Assembly: GCA_001931905.2 (NCBI GenBank)
Contig: MSJI02000695.1
Span: forward strand, 1-64,000
Direction of reading: 5' to 3'
Source: Cladosporium sp. IMV 00045
Taxonomy: Eukaryota; Ascomycota; Dothideomycetes; Cladosporiales; Cladosporiaceae
DNA: 64,000 bases
Shown: positions 1-11,435 of the stretch, piece after piece
Layout of the letters: every line of letters begins with the position of its first letter
Numbering within the stretch: position 1 is the stretch's first letter
Made by a program: the position numbers and the translations under genes
Notes under the pieces: generated by a model
Seen by the model: the letters and a program-made list of their open reading frames with translations, nothing else
The model's database searches: none
Told to the model about the DNA's origin: nothing

Positions 1-638
1 TCGACTTCGTCTGGGTTCAAGTTTTCGCTGGTGATGGCTTCTGCTGAGGCTTCGAGCGCGGCGGGAATGTGGTCCTCGGTCAGGACGTGATTGGGAATAT
101 GCGCGGGAGTGAGTTCGCTTTGCAGAGTGGCTATAGGAACAGGTTCTTGCACGTTGCGCTCGAAGATTTCGTTCGAAGCCGGACTTTGCATGCGAGGCGA
201 GCTGGACCGTAATCGCGAGGGTGAAGGCGCGGGCATCGCATTGCTGTAGTGCTGTCGCGTAGGCGAGACCGGGATTGGGTGAGCTCCGGTGGGTTTCATG
301 TTCGCGGGCGGCTCTCTCAGAGGCGACGAAGGGAGCGCACCTGGCATCGCGGCCGAGGTATCTGACATGACAGGCTGATCGGAGAAGGCGTCGCGCGGTT
401 GGCCGGCGGATGATGAATCGAGAGTGGACTGGTCTTGTGCTTTTTTCGAGCCAAACAGCCGGCGTCTGCCGGTCTTGGGATCTATTTCTGCGGCTGCCTC
501 TTCTGCGGCGCGATTTTCAGGCGGATTTCGTTGGTCCGAGGGGATCAAGGGAGCAGCGGAATTTTGAGGTGAGAGGCCAGAGGAGTGGTATCGCGGTTGG
601 TGCTCTGACGAAGGCGGCTGCTGGTGGGGAGGAGGCAT
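1..638 (-). CDS. Unrecognised protein, 5' part only (runs off the left edge)
   Basis: A reading frame on the minus strand starts at an ATG at 636-638 and stays open for 212 codons to the left edge of the window, so only the N-terminus is present. The protein begins MPPPHQQPPSSEHQ and is rich in Pro, Ser, Gln and Ala. It contains a basic patch DPKTGRRRLFGSKK near residues 52-65 and a more ordered-looking stretch with IPNHVLTEDHIPAAL near the edge. The composition is that of a disordered regulatory or scaffold N-terminus. I do not recognise the family. An internal Met at 366-368 is a possible alternative start. The long uninterrupted frame and protein-like composition make it a real gene, but its function cannot be read from this part. 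Confidence 0.7.
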   Translation of the reverse strand, partial: MPPPHQQPPSSEHQPRYHSSGLSPQNSAAPLIPSDQRNPPENRAAEEAAAEIDPKTGRRRLFGSKKAQDQSTLDSSSAGQPRDAFSDQPVMSDTSAAMPGALPSSPLREPPANMKPTGAHPIPVSPTRQHYSNAMPAPSPSRLRSSSPRMQSPASNEIFERNVQEPVPIATLQSELTPAHIPNHVLTEDHIPAALEASAEAITSENLNPDEV

Positions 639-2475
639 AACAGCGGGGCGCGAGAGAGGAGGGGAGCAGCTGGCTGAAGATGGTAGGGCGGGATGTATAA
701 GGTAGTGGTGTATGTGTATGTATGCAGCAGCAGCTTTCTTCTTGGCTGGCTTGCTTGCTTGCTTGGTGGGACTACTGTGAGCAAGGTATTACTGCTTGCC
801 TGCTTGCTTGCAGCCGGTGAGTAGTGCTGCAGGATTGCTGGTTTAGGTGTGTAGGCGGGCAGCGTCAGGTCTCACGCTCGGACAGCAGAAGCACAGCAGT
901 AGGGCCGGGATCTGGGGAGGCGATTCGCTTGGTGGATGTGTGAACTGCTGCAGCTTGTGCGAACGAACGGAGTCGAGGTCGCTGGGGTGCAGGGGGAGAA
1001 TGGAAGAAGTGTCGCAGGGACAGAAACAGGAACAAGTCGTCAGCAGGGAGGGAGATGTCTCCAATGGCGCACGGCGTTTTCTTGGAAGAGGAGAAGCGAA
1101 GGGGAGATGTCGAGATCAAGAGCTGGTTGAGGTGGTGCTGGTCACGCTGGTAGTGACGTCGCTGGTCGCAAGAATGATGATTGGGGGAGAAGAAGCACGA
1201 GAGGGCTTGGACCCTGAGTGTCCCTCGAGGCCATAGCGTTGTGATTGATTCTTCTCAGAAATGCCTGTACAAGGGGCGAAGCGAGATCGCGGGTGGATTG
1301 AACATCATCTCATCGTACTTGGTGACAAGCCATCCGTCATCTCTCCCGTCTCTTTTGAGAACAATCTTCCCTCCTCCGCTCCAGCCCACGATACACGCGG
1401 CTTTAGCCCATCGATTTGATTATCGCTCCAACCGCCCGTTGCGTGCCTGCATGTCTGCGTCCTCAGCTATTGGCAGTAGAGTTACGAAGTGCCTGGCCTG
1501 GCCTGGCCTGTTTCAGCTTCATGCCTTGCGCACGCAAACGCATGATCTGCATGATTTTCTGCTCGATAGGCACGAAATTGCAGGTTACTTCCTTTTCCTC
1601 GTTTCGTACTTCTCCTCGCCTCGTATACCACACTTTGCATCCCCCTTTCTTCTCCCTCGTGTCCTGCCGTCATCGGAAACTTCGCCTCCAAAGTGGCTGA
1701 GATACGAACAATAAGTTTCCATTCCGGAGACTTGCGTGTGTGTGGCTGTGTGCGATTCCTCTCCCCTGGTCGAGGAGGTCACATGTCGCGTCATGTGGGT
1801 ATCCACACCTTCCACACATTTCTCCACGCTCTCGACAGCCACACCGAGAACCGGCCATGCGGTGCTCGAGTGGTGCCCGACGAGACTTTCGTCACACGTG
1901 GTCTGTACTTTTTCATCATCTATACTTACTTTTCTCAGCTGGTGAACAGTGCTTGCGTGCATGCTTGCAGAACTGCTGGCTGGGCAGGGCTGAGTTTTTA
2001 GAGGCTGATGTATTCATGAGGATAATTGGTCTTGAATTTTGTTTTCCTTTTGCTCTATTTCTATGGGTTTTCAACAGGTGTAGGCGCACAAGATAATTCT
2101 GACGTCCGTGAATCAACGTCTGCTTTCGAGTGACAGCAAGGCAACCCGGCTGCGGAACTCTTCAAGATGACAAAGACTTTCCTCCCCAATCATAGTATCG
2201 TCCTGGAAGAGTGTGACTTGAATGGTGAATGTTGATGTCGAGATAACCTCAAGCCTTTGAATGAAAGGTCGAATATGGCCAGTCCATCGGTGCTGTTTCT
2301 GCTCGGTGCAAGCTTCTCAAGTTTCCAGACTTGATGCTGAGCTGGACCGTACTGTCAATGAGACGTCCATCTCATGTCCCCTCCATGTCACAACAGTCGC
2401 AGGTATCCGCCCTCCTCTTCTCTCCCCTCCTCTTCTCTCCAATCCCTTAGCCCTCGTCCAAAGTTGATGTTCATC
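639..2475. other. Intergenic region, no gene seen
   Basis: No convincing coding frame lies between the start of the left-edge gene and the end of the phosphatase gene. The first part is purine-rich and holds short GCTTGC/TGCTTGCC reiterations (about 745-815). It is probably the promoter and leader of the left-edge gene. Small open frames on both strands lack protein-like composition. Confidence 0.6.
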
Positions 2476-2976
2476 TTACTCCCCCTCCTCAACAACCTTC
2501 AAAAGCCCCCTGCTAAACCTCTCCACCTGCTCAAACGCAACCTCAAACCCCTTCCCCCCACCATAATACGGATCCCCCACCTCCTCCTCCCCTCTCCCTC
2601 CAAACTCCCCAAAAAGCCTCACCTTCCCCTCCACCTCCTCGCCCAACCCAGCCCTCCTCACCAACCCCCTCAAATCCTCCAGATTCATCCCGTCCATGGC
2701 CAGAATATAATCGAACTCCTCGAAATCCTGCGGGGAGCGCACTTTGCGCGCCGCGTGGCGGTAGTTTTTTATGCCGTGCGATTGCAGCACGCGCATCGTG
2801 CGTGGGTCGGGCGATTCGCCGGCGTGGTAGGCGCCCGTGCCGCAGGAATCGATGTTTTTGATGAGGGGGTGGGTTGAGGCGAGGGAGCGGAAGACGCCTT
2901 CCGCCATGGGGGAGCGGCAGATGTTGCCGAGGCAGACGAAGAGGATGGAGACTTGTTTGGGGGGTTGATTGGGCAT
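2476..2976 (-). CDS. LTP1: Low-molecular-weight protein tyrosine phosphatase
   Basis: This encodes a cytosolic acid phosphatase of the LMW-PTP family, which hydrolyses phosphotyrosine through a cysteinyl-phosphate intermediate. The 166-residue protein has the family's usual length. The P-loop VCLGNICRS holds the nucleophile Cys15, with Cys20 and Arg21. The C-terminal DPYYGG motif supplies the general acid Asp and the paired Tyr residues. The middle contains the expected SCGTGAYHAGESPDPR segment. The start was chosen at 2976 because the P-loop then lies about 14 residues in, as in the family. The same frame stays open 87 codons further upstream to 3237 and includes a hydrophobic run, so an N-terminally extended form cannot be excluded. 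No intron is needed. Orthologues include yeast Ltp1 and fission yeast Stp1 (family knowledge). Confidence 0.93.
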   Translation of the reverse strand: MPNQPPKQVSILFVCLGNICRSPMAEGVFRSLASTHPLIKNIDSCGTGAYHAGESPDPRTMRVLQSHGIKNYRHAARKVRSPQDFEEFDYILAMDGMNLEDLRGLVRRAGLGEEVEGKVRLFGEFGGRGEEEVGDPYYGGGKGFEVAFEQVERFSRGLLKVVEEGE

Positions 2977-3655
2977 GGTGGGTGGGTTGTTGGTGGGGTG
3001 GGGTGGGGTGAGTGGTGGCCTTTGTCGTTGACCGTGTCGGGCGATTGTATGTCGAGAGAGTTTGACTGGTTGTTGTGAAGAGATTTCGTTTTTTTCCCCC
3101 GTGGAGAGTGCGGTCGTTAGAGGGAAAATGTAAGAGGTAATCAACAGAAGGAAGGTAGGTGTTATTTTTTTGAGAGATCGACGGTGTTGCACATGCAGGG
3201 ACTCAGCAATCGCCGTGGGGTCGATTGACGACGTCATAGCCCTGGTAGATTTTTGATCAATCGATCCTCCAATACATGTAGATAAACAGGAATGAAAATG
3301 ATAATACCAATCTATACATGTAACGAGATGAACAACATAAGAATACCAGCAATTCGGACCTGACGATGATTATGCTTGGTGAATTGATCTTGTAACATGT
3401 GTGGAGGGTCGCTTGACTTGCAAAGGTCGTTCTCGTGGGAGACATGTTGCGGTTACGTGAATCGTGACATTCGTGAGCTACATGTACATGTGCATATTCT
3501 ATATAGCATCTTACATGTATGTATTCTGAATATATCATCTGTTCTTGACCATGCAACTTCGTAGTCGAAAAATCCCCCGATTGAACAATCCCCCGCCAGA
3601 ACCAACCAGCACGACATCCCACCAACCAAACCAAACCAAACCACTTCTCGTTACC
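2977..3655. other. Intergenic region between phosphatase and unknown gene
   Basis: This is probably the promoter of the phosphatase gene, up to about 3240, followed by an AT-richer stretch (3260-3550) with repeated TACATGTA-type words. It leads into the 3' end of the next minus-strand gene. No gene is recognised. Confidence 0.5.
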
Positions 3656-4411
3656 TCACACAGCAGCAGTCATCATAACAGCATACCACCAAAACGCAAA
3701 CCACCTCTCCCTCCCCGCCCCCCTCTCATCCCTCCAAAACCCCTTCCTCGACAACCTCGTAATCACCCCCACCCCACTAAGCAGCAAAAGCGCCTGTTCG
3801 AGCTCACTCTCCACGGCCTCCGACCAAATAACCGTCGTCCCGCCCCTCGATTTCTTGTCAACCGTCAGTCGCGCGATGCGCCTCGCATGCCCGTCTTCGA
3901 TGCTCAAATCGTACTGCACGGGCGCCGCTTCGCGCGTGGGGTTGAGGTTGGTCCAGGTGTATCGTCGGCCGGTTAGGGAGGATTTGAAGCTGAAACTGGA
4001 GGGGTGGGGGTAGCCGATGCGCGCTTTGACGTTTGTGAGGCTGAGGGTTGGTTGCTGCTGCTGTGCTGCTTCTTTATGTTGATCCGTAGGATCAGGAATG
4101 AAAGTCAGGCGGAAAGCATTGTGCGTTTCGGGGAAGGTCAGGTAGCCCAACGCGGCGTTGCGCGTGGAGGCCCCGGCGTGGATCCATATGCGCTTTTGGC
4201 TGCTGCTGTCGGGTGCGAAGGTGTAGCGGTCGATGCCGGAGGGGCAGCGGATGTTGACGCGTGAGCTGAGGACGGAGGGGCGGATTAGGTGGTGTGTTGT
4301 CGGGGTGGTGGAGGTGGCGGTGGTGTAGGTTGGGAGGGTTGATGGTGATGTTGGTGGTGGTGAGGTGTAGGCGGGGAGGGAGGAGGGGCGTTTTTGTAGG
4401 CGGTTGCCCAT
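3656..4411 (-). CDS. Unrecognised fungal protein, 251 aa
   Basis: A single uninterrupted frame of 251 residues starts MGNRLQKRPSSLPAY. The first 45 residues are Pro/Ser/Thr-rich and low in complexity. From about residue 48 the composition is that of a folded, beta-rich domain with alternating hydrophobics, for example RVNIRCPSGIDRYTF, GYLTFPETHNAFRLTF and RYTWTNLNPT. The last 40 residues include an amphipathic or hydrophobic helix ending WFAFWWYAVMMTAAV. The pattern recalls small tubby-like or LURP-like beta-barrel proteins with a hydrophobic tail, but this is a guess from texture, not from a motif. The second residue is Gly, but position 6 is Gln rather than Ser/Thr, so N-myristoylation is not well supported. 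No intron is required. The gene is probably real and its function unknown. Confidence 0.7.
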   Translation of the reverse strand: MGNRLQKRPSSLPAYTSPPPTSPSTLPTYTTATSTTPTTHHLIRPSVLSSRVNIRCPSGIDRYTFAPDSSSQKRIWIHAGASTRNAALGYLTFPETHNAFRLTFIPDPTDQHKEAAQQQQPTLSLTNVKARIGYPHPSSFSFKSSLTGRRYTWTNLNPTREAAPVQYDLSIEDGHARRIARLTVDKKSRGGTTVIWSEAVESELEQALLLLSGVGVITRLSRKGFWRDERGAGRERWFAFWWYAVMMTAAV

Positions 4412-5834
4412 CTTTTAGATAGATTTGTAGTTCAGGTAATTTGATGAGTAAGGTGCTTGTGGTGTGAATTGGAGATGGTTCATGGTAGTTGATTGATATG
4501 ACGAGCAGAGTCTGTGGCGAAACATATGATCTGCATCGTGTACCTGAGAGGCTGTATACTTGGCGTACATCCAGTGCCAAGGGTTACTTGCCTTTATTCT
4601 TGAGTCGTGACGGATCTCGGAAGCTGACTTCTTGGTGTTGGAATTGAAGACTCATGAGCAACGTATTTCTGAACATGAAGGTTTCGTGATTTGAATGTCC
4701 AGTGGAACGACGCGAAGCCACGGAGGCGAGGAGATGCGATAGCTGCTTGCTGTGAGAGGCGGCCTGGATGAAGTTTATTACTACTGCAACGTGACAGCCT
4801 TACCATAACTTAGAAGGCCTCGAAAACGCCAGTACCAGATCACTGTCATGTATCAGGCCATGCCACGTGAAGTCTCTTCGATGACAAGAGCAAGAAGGCG
4901 CTGTTGAGAGAGCTGGAAGGGCACCGCCCAAAGGTTCATGTACCCCAGTGAGATGTTTCTAATAATGGATCAGCTCTTCGCCAAGAATGATGTACATCCT
5001 TCTTGTAGCTGCGGCGGCTCGCAGCGAACATGAGGTTTATCCGAACTGGTGGTGGTGGGGCGTGAAAAAGATGCGAAGATGTTTTGTTTTAGAGGTTTGC
5101 AAGATTGCAGGTTGTTCGGGCAGAAATGCGAAGACGGTGAAGCGTCTGTTCACAAGCTAAGATTATCCTTGATGACACGGAAGGAGTGAGTTCAAGGACA
5201 TGTCGCGATCATGTCAGAGGATCAGTACGGTAGGGATATGCCGTCAGCCGAAGATTAGATGATGCTCTACTACTGCAGGCACCACACTACTACGGGCAAA
5301 CTACGCGTCGTCTCTGTCGTCTCTTCCTACTTGCTTGCTGGGTGGCTCGCAAGCGAGAGGCGCAACAAGGCTGTGCTGGATGACCTTCGCCATGCGCCAT
5401 GCCACTTTTTTTTCTTTAATGTCAGTACATGTACATCGTGACACCCACCTCAAGCAGCCTGTCTTAGATACACTTACTTTTCCTTGACTGCAAAGGCAAA
5501 CTATCGTTGCTGCACTTCTTACTTTATCCAACTCTTCCCGCGCGACAGATCTGTTTCAGCCCCGTGCTGCAGCTCCACTTCTTAACAAGGCGTTGTCTGG
5601 CAGCGTTGCCAAGTGGAGTGACGATCACAAACAACAGGCAGACACTTTCACCACCACCTCGCCCTGTTACACCAATCCCGCCATTCCACGTCAAACTGAG
5701 ACATTTCCCAACCGCTCAAACCAGCCTTCTGACCTCTGGTACAGCTCTTGTTGCTTCAGAAAGAGTATTGCGCTCTCTTCGCAGTCTCAAGACGCCCTGC
5801 GCGTTGAAACACCTATCCCAGAGATTCGAGCAAG
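4412..5834. other. Intergenic region and leader upstream of chitin synthase
   Basis: No gene is recognised between the unknown gene and the chitin synthase. The segment 5420-5834 is pyrimidine-rich and contains several upstream ATGs. One of them (5507) opens a frame that continues through chitin synthase intron 1 into exon 2, so it is tempting but wrong as a start. Confidence 0.5.
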
Positions 5835-8800
5835 ATGAGCTACAACCCTCTCGGTACGTCGCAAACTCGCGCAGTAGGTCAGGCAATGGAGAGCAATCGA
5901 AGAAGCGGTATCAGTGCCTGTGCGACGTTGCACAGTCAAACGGCCATGCTTTTTCTCGATTGCTCTACCCGCATTCCAATGGCTGCCTGCCGCACACCCA
6001 GCAATCGCATTCGCTCCGTCGAGTACATCTCCTAACAATGCCCACAGGTAATGGCTACGGCCACCCTCGCGACGAGGAAGACCAATATTCAAGCGCCGCA
6101 AATCCCTTCATGGATCCTCAAAGACCATCCCCCGACCGCGGTCACACTCCCTTACAACAAACGTATCAGCTTGACGACAGACCATACCATGAACCGCTTC
6201 AGATGCCCATGGGCCCTGGCCCTGTCGCGTCCTCCGACAGACTCCAAGCTCAACCCACATACGAAGTTCAAGGCATGCCCAATTCAATGGGCCATGGTGA
6301 TTCCTACGAAGACGTGCACGCAATGGGCTACACTCCCAATCCATACCAGCAAGCATCACACCAGGGCACCGGGCAGTACTCGCTGAGTCCGCCTCCAGGA
6401 GGACGTCCAGAATATTTCGATCAGCCGTACGGTTCAGATGTCACAGACCAGGCATACGGTGGAACTCCAGTACCAATGGCAGGAGCAGGACACCAATATT
6501 GGCAAGATGAGGTTGATTCGAGGCCCATCCTTCAGCCGGACACTGCATACGGCCCAGATCCCCATAATATCGAGCCTACAGACCCAGCGCACCCGGACAT
6601 CGAGGCTGGTTACTCAGACGCACCGCCGCCACCAGCAAGTGCCCCGATCAGGAGATGGAAGACCGTCAAAGAAGTCCAGCTTTTCAACGGCAATCTCGTT
6701 CTCGACTGCCCCGTGCCTCCTAGATTACTCAACCAGATCCAACACGCTCAACCACCGGAAAGAGATGAATTCACACACATGCGCTACTCGGCTGCGACTT
6801 GCGACCCTGGCGAGTTTTACGACAAGCGCTTTACTTTGCGTCAGCGCCTGTTCGCAAAGCCTAGACATACCGAGCTGTTCATCGTTGTAACCATGTACAA
6901 CGAAGAGGACGAGCTTTTCGCAAGGACAATGATCGGTGTCATTAAGAACATTGAGTACATGAACTCGCGTACGAGCAGCAAGACCTGGGGTAAAGAAGCC
7001 TGGAAGAAGATTGTGGTCTGTGTGGTGTCAGATGGTCGTGCGAAGATCAACCCGCGTACAAGAGCTGTGCTCGCTGCGATGGGTGTCTACCAGGATGGTA
7101 TCGCCAAACAGCAAGTCAACGGCGAGGATGTGACGGCTCATATCTACGAGTACACCACTCAGATGACACTCGAAATCAAGAAGGGCGTCGTGAACGTCAA
7201 GAAGGGTAACACACCCGTGCAGATGCTCTTCTGTCTGAAAGAAAAGAACCAGAAGAAGATCAATTCGCATCGCTGGTTCTTCCAGGCTTTCGGTGAAGTT
7301 CTTGACCCGAACATCTGTGTCCTTCTCGACGCTGGAACCAAACCCGGAAAAGACAGTATTTACTCTCTCTGGAAAGCTTTCGATCGCGAACCCATGTGCG
7401 CTGGTGCTTGTGGTGAGATCAAGGCTATGTTGGAGCACGGCAAGAACCTCATCAACCCCATCATCGCTGCACAGAACTTCGAATACAAGATGAGCAACAT
7501 CCTAGATAAACCACTGGAAAGTGCCTTTGGCTTCATTTCTGTGCTGCCAGGTGCGTTCTCTGCGTACCGCTACGTTGCGCTGCAAAACGACAAGACAGGC
7601 CAAGGTCCTTTGGAGAAATACTTTGCAGGCGAGAAGATGCACGGCTCCAACGCCGGTATTTTCACGGCAAACATGTACCTGGCTGAGGACCGTATCCTGT
7701 GTTGGGAGCTTGTCAGCAAACGGAACTGCAGCTGGATCTTGCAGTACGTCAAATCTGCCACCGGTGAGACGGACGTGCCGGAAGAAATGGCAGACTTCAT
7801 CCTGCAGCGAAGAAGATGGTTGAACGGTTCTTTCTTCGCCGCAATCTATTCGTTGGCACACTTCTACCAGATTTGGCGCAGTCACCACTCCGCACTGCGG
7901 AAATTCTTCTTCATTATTGAATTCCTCTACCAAGGCTTCAATATGCTCTTCGCTTGGTTCGCTATCGTGAGTTAGACCCTACTCTGGGCTTCCACTCTAA
8001 TGCTGACGATTGCACGTAGGGAAACTTCTTCTTGGTCTTCAAAATCTTGACGACATCATTATCGGATGATGATCTTCTTGGTACAGCTGGATTGGCTTTG
8101 GGTGTCATCTTCGAATGGGTCTATCTTGCTGTCTTGGTCACTTGTTTCGTGCTCGCTCTCGGTAATCGACCGCAGGGAAACAACCGCGTATACCTTGCTC
8201 AGGTATATTTCTGGGCAATTATCATGGCGTATGTCTGCTTCCTCCTCACTTCCTCGATGGAAAACTGACTAATTATCTACCAGATACCTGCTCTTCGCCT
8301 CAATCTTCATCACGGTCAAATCCGTCATGAAGCAAGTCGAGAACGGTGGGTTCTCCTTCGCAATGCTTTTCACCAACAAGCTCTTCTTCACGCTCATCGT
8401 CAGCATGTGCTCGACCTGGCTCCTCTACCTCTTCGCCTCCATCCTCTTCCTCGACCCCTGGCACATGGTGACCTGCTTCTTCCAATACCTCCTCCTCACG
8501 CCCACCTACATCAACATTCTCAACGTCTACGCCTTCTGCAACACCCACGACATCACCTGGGGCACCAAAGGCGACGACAAGCCCGAAAAGCTGCCCACCG
8601 CCAACCTCAAGCCCGGCGGCAAAGTCGACGTCACCATCCCCACCGACGACGCCGACCTCAACACGCAGTACGAGTCGGAGCTGCGCGTTTTCGCCACAAA
8701 ATGGGAGCCCCCCAAGCGCGTTGTCTCTTTGCAGGAGAAACACGAGGACTACTACAAGGGCTTCCGCTCCGCTGTCGTTCTTGCTTGGATGTTCTGCAAC

Positions 8801-9007
8801 CTCGCCCTCGCCGCCATCGTCCTCAACGCCGGCGGTATTGACCGTGTCAATATCGGCGGCTCTGCCAACCAGGATCAGGACCAGACGCTGCAGCAGCGCT
8901 CCACGATTTACATGGCTGTTGTGCTTTACAGTGTTGCGGCGCTGAGTGGTATTCGGTTCTTGGGCGCGGTGTGGTTCTTGATTGTGAGGATTTTCAGGGG
9001 CGTGTAA
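5835..9007 (+). CDS. chs: Chitin synthase, division 1 (probably class III), complete copy
   Basis: This integral plasma-membrane GT2 enzyme polymerises UDP-GlcNAc into chitin. Exons are 5835-5853, 6048-7966, 8020-8228 and 8284-9007, giving 956 residues. The tiny first exon (MSYNPLG) is chosen because its GTACGT donor and the CCTAAC branch/CACAG acceptor join it in frame to [12 protein letters not shown]. The first 190 residues are Pro/Gln/Tyr-rich. The N-terminal chitin synthase domain ([20 protein letters not shown]) follows. The catalytic core shows [23 protein letters not shown] (about residue 432), EDRIL (about 552) and QRRRW (about 592), and the C-terminus has several membrane helices. 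The wording of the core suggests class III, which I cannot confirm without a tree. The 3' exon from 8369 onward has a second copy at 14321-14959. The zinc-knuckle gene follows downstream. Confidence 0.93.
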
Positions 9008-9862
9008 ACGATGAGTCTTGGATTGATGAACCGCGTTTGTCTTTGGGAATGGTGTTACTGGCGGGCTGGGCATGCTTGGATGGGGTTTTTGTTTGGGATT
9101 TTGAACTGTGATGGTTATGCGCTCTTGTTTCTCTTTGCATTTGGATTCTAGGAATGTGTACGGCGTGATGAATGTATGAGCAAGGATTTTTGTCATTTGA
9201 TTGTTCTTTCCTCCTTCTATTCTCCTTCTCTACTCACGTTTCCCAACCGTCACTGAGTGAGAGAAGCCACCCTATTGTGATGGACCGCATCGCTTGCGTG
9301 AGAAGACAAAGACAGTTCTATGCCCAAAGGCTTGCCGTTTCGCATGCGGTTCTTTGAGCGAATGAGCAAGCGATCAGTTGAGTGATCTCCGTGATCGATG
9401 ACGAGGCAGTCTCGGAGCCTCATGGATGAATCGATCTAGAATCACGTGCAAGTCAGGCTGCGTTCTGCATGTAAGGCTTGCTTCAAGGAGATACTCAGTG
9501 GTCTCGACCTCTCGACCTATTACACCTACCTTCCTCATTGTTCATGACAAGAGCCACCGTCGTTCATTGATCTGTTCAGCCTCGGTTTGCTGACAACGAG
9601 CGATCTGATCATTGCGAGCAACTCACCAGGAGCTTCACCCTCGACCTGAAGCCTGCAGCGACGTCGCTCCTTCCTTCACTCAGAGCTTCGTTCCTTCCTC
9701 GACCGCATTCACTTCTCCCATCGGCGGAAGAGCGGGAGCTCCCACATCACAACAACTCTCAAGTGGCGAAAAGTGTTTTCGCGGTCTCGCCGCTTCAGCT
9801 TACTACCCACGACTTCCAACAACAAACTCCAACTCCTTTTCACCACACAACTCACCATCATC
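9008..9862. other. Intergenic: chs 3' flank and zinc-knuckle gene promoter (left copy)
   Basis: No gene is seen. The stretch aligns with 14960-15838. Directly before the zinc-knuckle start it is C/A-rich (CACCACACAACTCACCATCATC), as is common for leaders of highly expressed fungal genes. Confidence 0.5.
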
Positions 9863-11435
9863 ATGTCTGGCTGGGACGATACCCCGGCTCGTAAGTCACC
9901 CAGTACTAGCATCTCGTCGTCACTGTTCGAGTAAACTAACAGCATTTGCAGCGGCCGCCGAAGAAGGCTTCAACGCCGATACCACGACCACCAATGACAA
10001 CTGGGGCCAAGACGATGAGGACACCGGTTACCTCGGCCAGAACGTCTCCAAGCACGGCGGCGACGGCAGCGACATCTGCCACAAGTGAGTTGCCGACAAA
10101 GCCCCATCATTCGCGCTCCTCTTCCACTAACCCGCAACCCAGCTGCGGCGCCGAAGGCCACTTCTCGCGCGACTGCCCGGAACCGAGGAAGGAAGGCACC
10201 AACTCCGGCCTCTGCTACAACTGCAACGAGCCCGGCCACAACAAGGCGGACTGCCCGAACCCGGCCGTCGAGCGCGAGTTCACCGGCGAGTGCCGTGGCT
10301 GTGGCAAGACCGGCCACCGCAAGGCTGATTGTCCGGAGAAGGGACCTGAGCTCTGCCGTGCTTGCAAGAAGGAAGGTCATGTCGCTGCCGATTGCGAAGC
10401 TAATCGTCTCTTCACCCTGAACGGTGTTGGGGATGTTGGGTCTCCTGAGGAGACTTGGGCGGCTCTCAAGGAGGCTGATGCTGAGAAGGAGTCGGTTGCC
10501 ATAAAGAAGGTGTGTACATATGTCGATTGACCACTGTGACTTTGTTAACACGTGTATCACAGGCTCTCTTCGTCTACGCCAAATCCGTTGGCGACACCAC
10601 CTTCGAAAAGATCGAGCGCGCCTTCCGCGACGAGAAGTTCAATACCCACCTGATCGCCAAGCAGCAGGACATTGCTGTTAACTGGACCCTCGTCAACTTC
10701 CAAGGCCAGACCGACCAGAAGTACACCGTCTCTATCCAGTGGTCTGCTCAGCCGAGGCGTGCCATCTTCGCCGAAGGCTGGCCTGCCTCTCCGGAGGAAA
10801 ACCTCCTTCGCCTCTCCGAAGCTGGCTTCCCGATGGACAGCTTCGTCATTGTCTGCGCCAACTGCGGTGAAGTCGGCCATATGAAGTCCAGGTGCGAACA
10901 GGAGAAGTACGAGCCGGAGAAGGTTGTCGAGCAGTGCGTCAACTGCGACGAGGTCGGCCACCGCGCCCGCGATTGCCCCCAGCCTTGCAAGCAGCGTGGT
11001 GGCCGTGGCTGTCGCAACTGCGGACAGGAGGGTCATATCGCCAAGGAGTGCCCCGAGCCGCCGAACATGGACAACGTCGAGTGCAAGAACTGCAACCAGA
11101 CCGGCCACTTCGCTCGCGACTGTCCGGACCGCGAGCCAGACGTCTGCCGCAACTGCGGCGAGGAGGGTCATCGCGCTAGGGAGTGCGAGAAGGAGCGTGT
11201 CGTCACCTGCCGCAACTGCGATCAGGAGGGCCATATCTCCAAGGAGTGCCCGGAGCCGCGCAACATGGCCAAGGTCCAGTGCCGCAACTGCGACGAGTTT
11301 GGCCACCAGAGTCGTGAGTGCCCGAAGCCGACCGATTGGTCTCGCGTCGAGTGCTCCAACTGCCACGAGAAGGGCCACTCCTACAAGCGTTGCCCGAACC
11401 CGGTTGCTGAGGCTGAGGGTGATGGCGGTTGGTAG
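9863..11435 (+). CDS. CnjB-like protein with twelve CCHC zinc knuckles (left copy)
   Basis: This is a predicted single-stranded nucleic-acid-binding protein. Exons 9863-9890, 9952-10084, 10143-10509 and 10563-11435 give 466 residues. I count twelve CX2CX4HX4C knuckles. Four lie in the N-terminal half (residues 52-138, the first being CHNCGAEGHFSRDC) and eight in the C-terminal half (274-453, the last being CSNCHEKGHSYKRC). Between them is a roughly 130-residue region without knuckles (ALFVYAKSVGDTTFEKIERA to FPMDSFVIVC) that looks folded. This layout matches fungal proteins annotated as CnjB zinc-knuckle factors and is larger than Gis2/Byr3, which have about seven knuckles. The start ATG follows a CATCATC leader and all joins keep frame. 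Compared with the copy at 15839 it has about 25 amino-acid differences and ends in TAG rather than TAA. The exact RNA or DNA target is unknown. Confidence 0.9.

Noticed and set aside
1181..1714. 177-codon open frame on the plus strand
   Set aside because: The text is Ser/Pro/Leu-rich without domain-like features and lies in the presumed intergenic region. No splice continuation was found.
5507..7975. A long frame giving an 822-residue chitin synthase with a different N-terminus from ATG 5507
   Set aside because: The extra 180 residues are low-quality leader sequence. Splicing 5835-5853 to 6048 gives a normal chitin synthase N-terminus with good donor, branch and acceptor sites, and the 3' exons show that the frame's stop lies in an intron.
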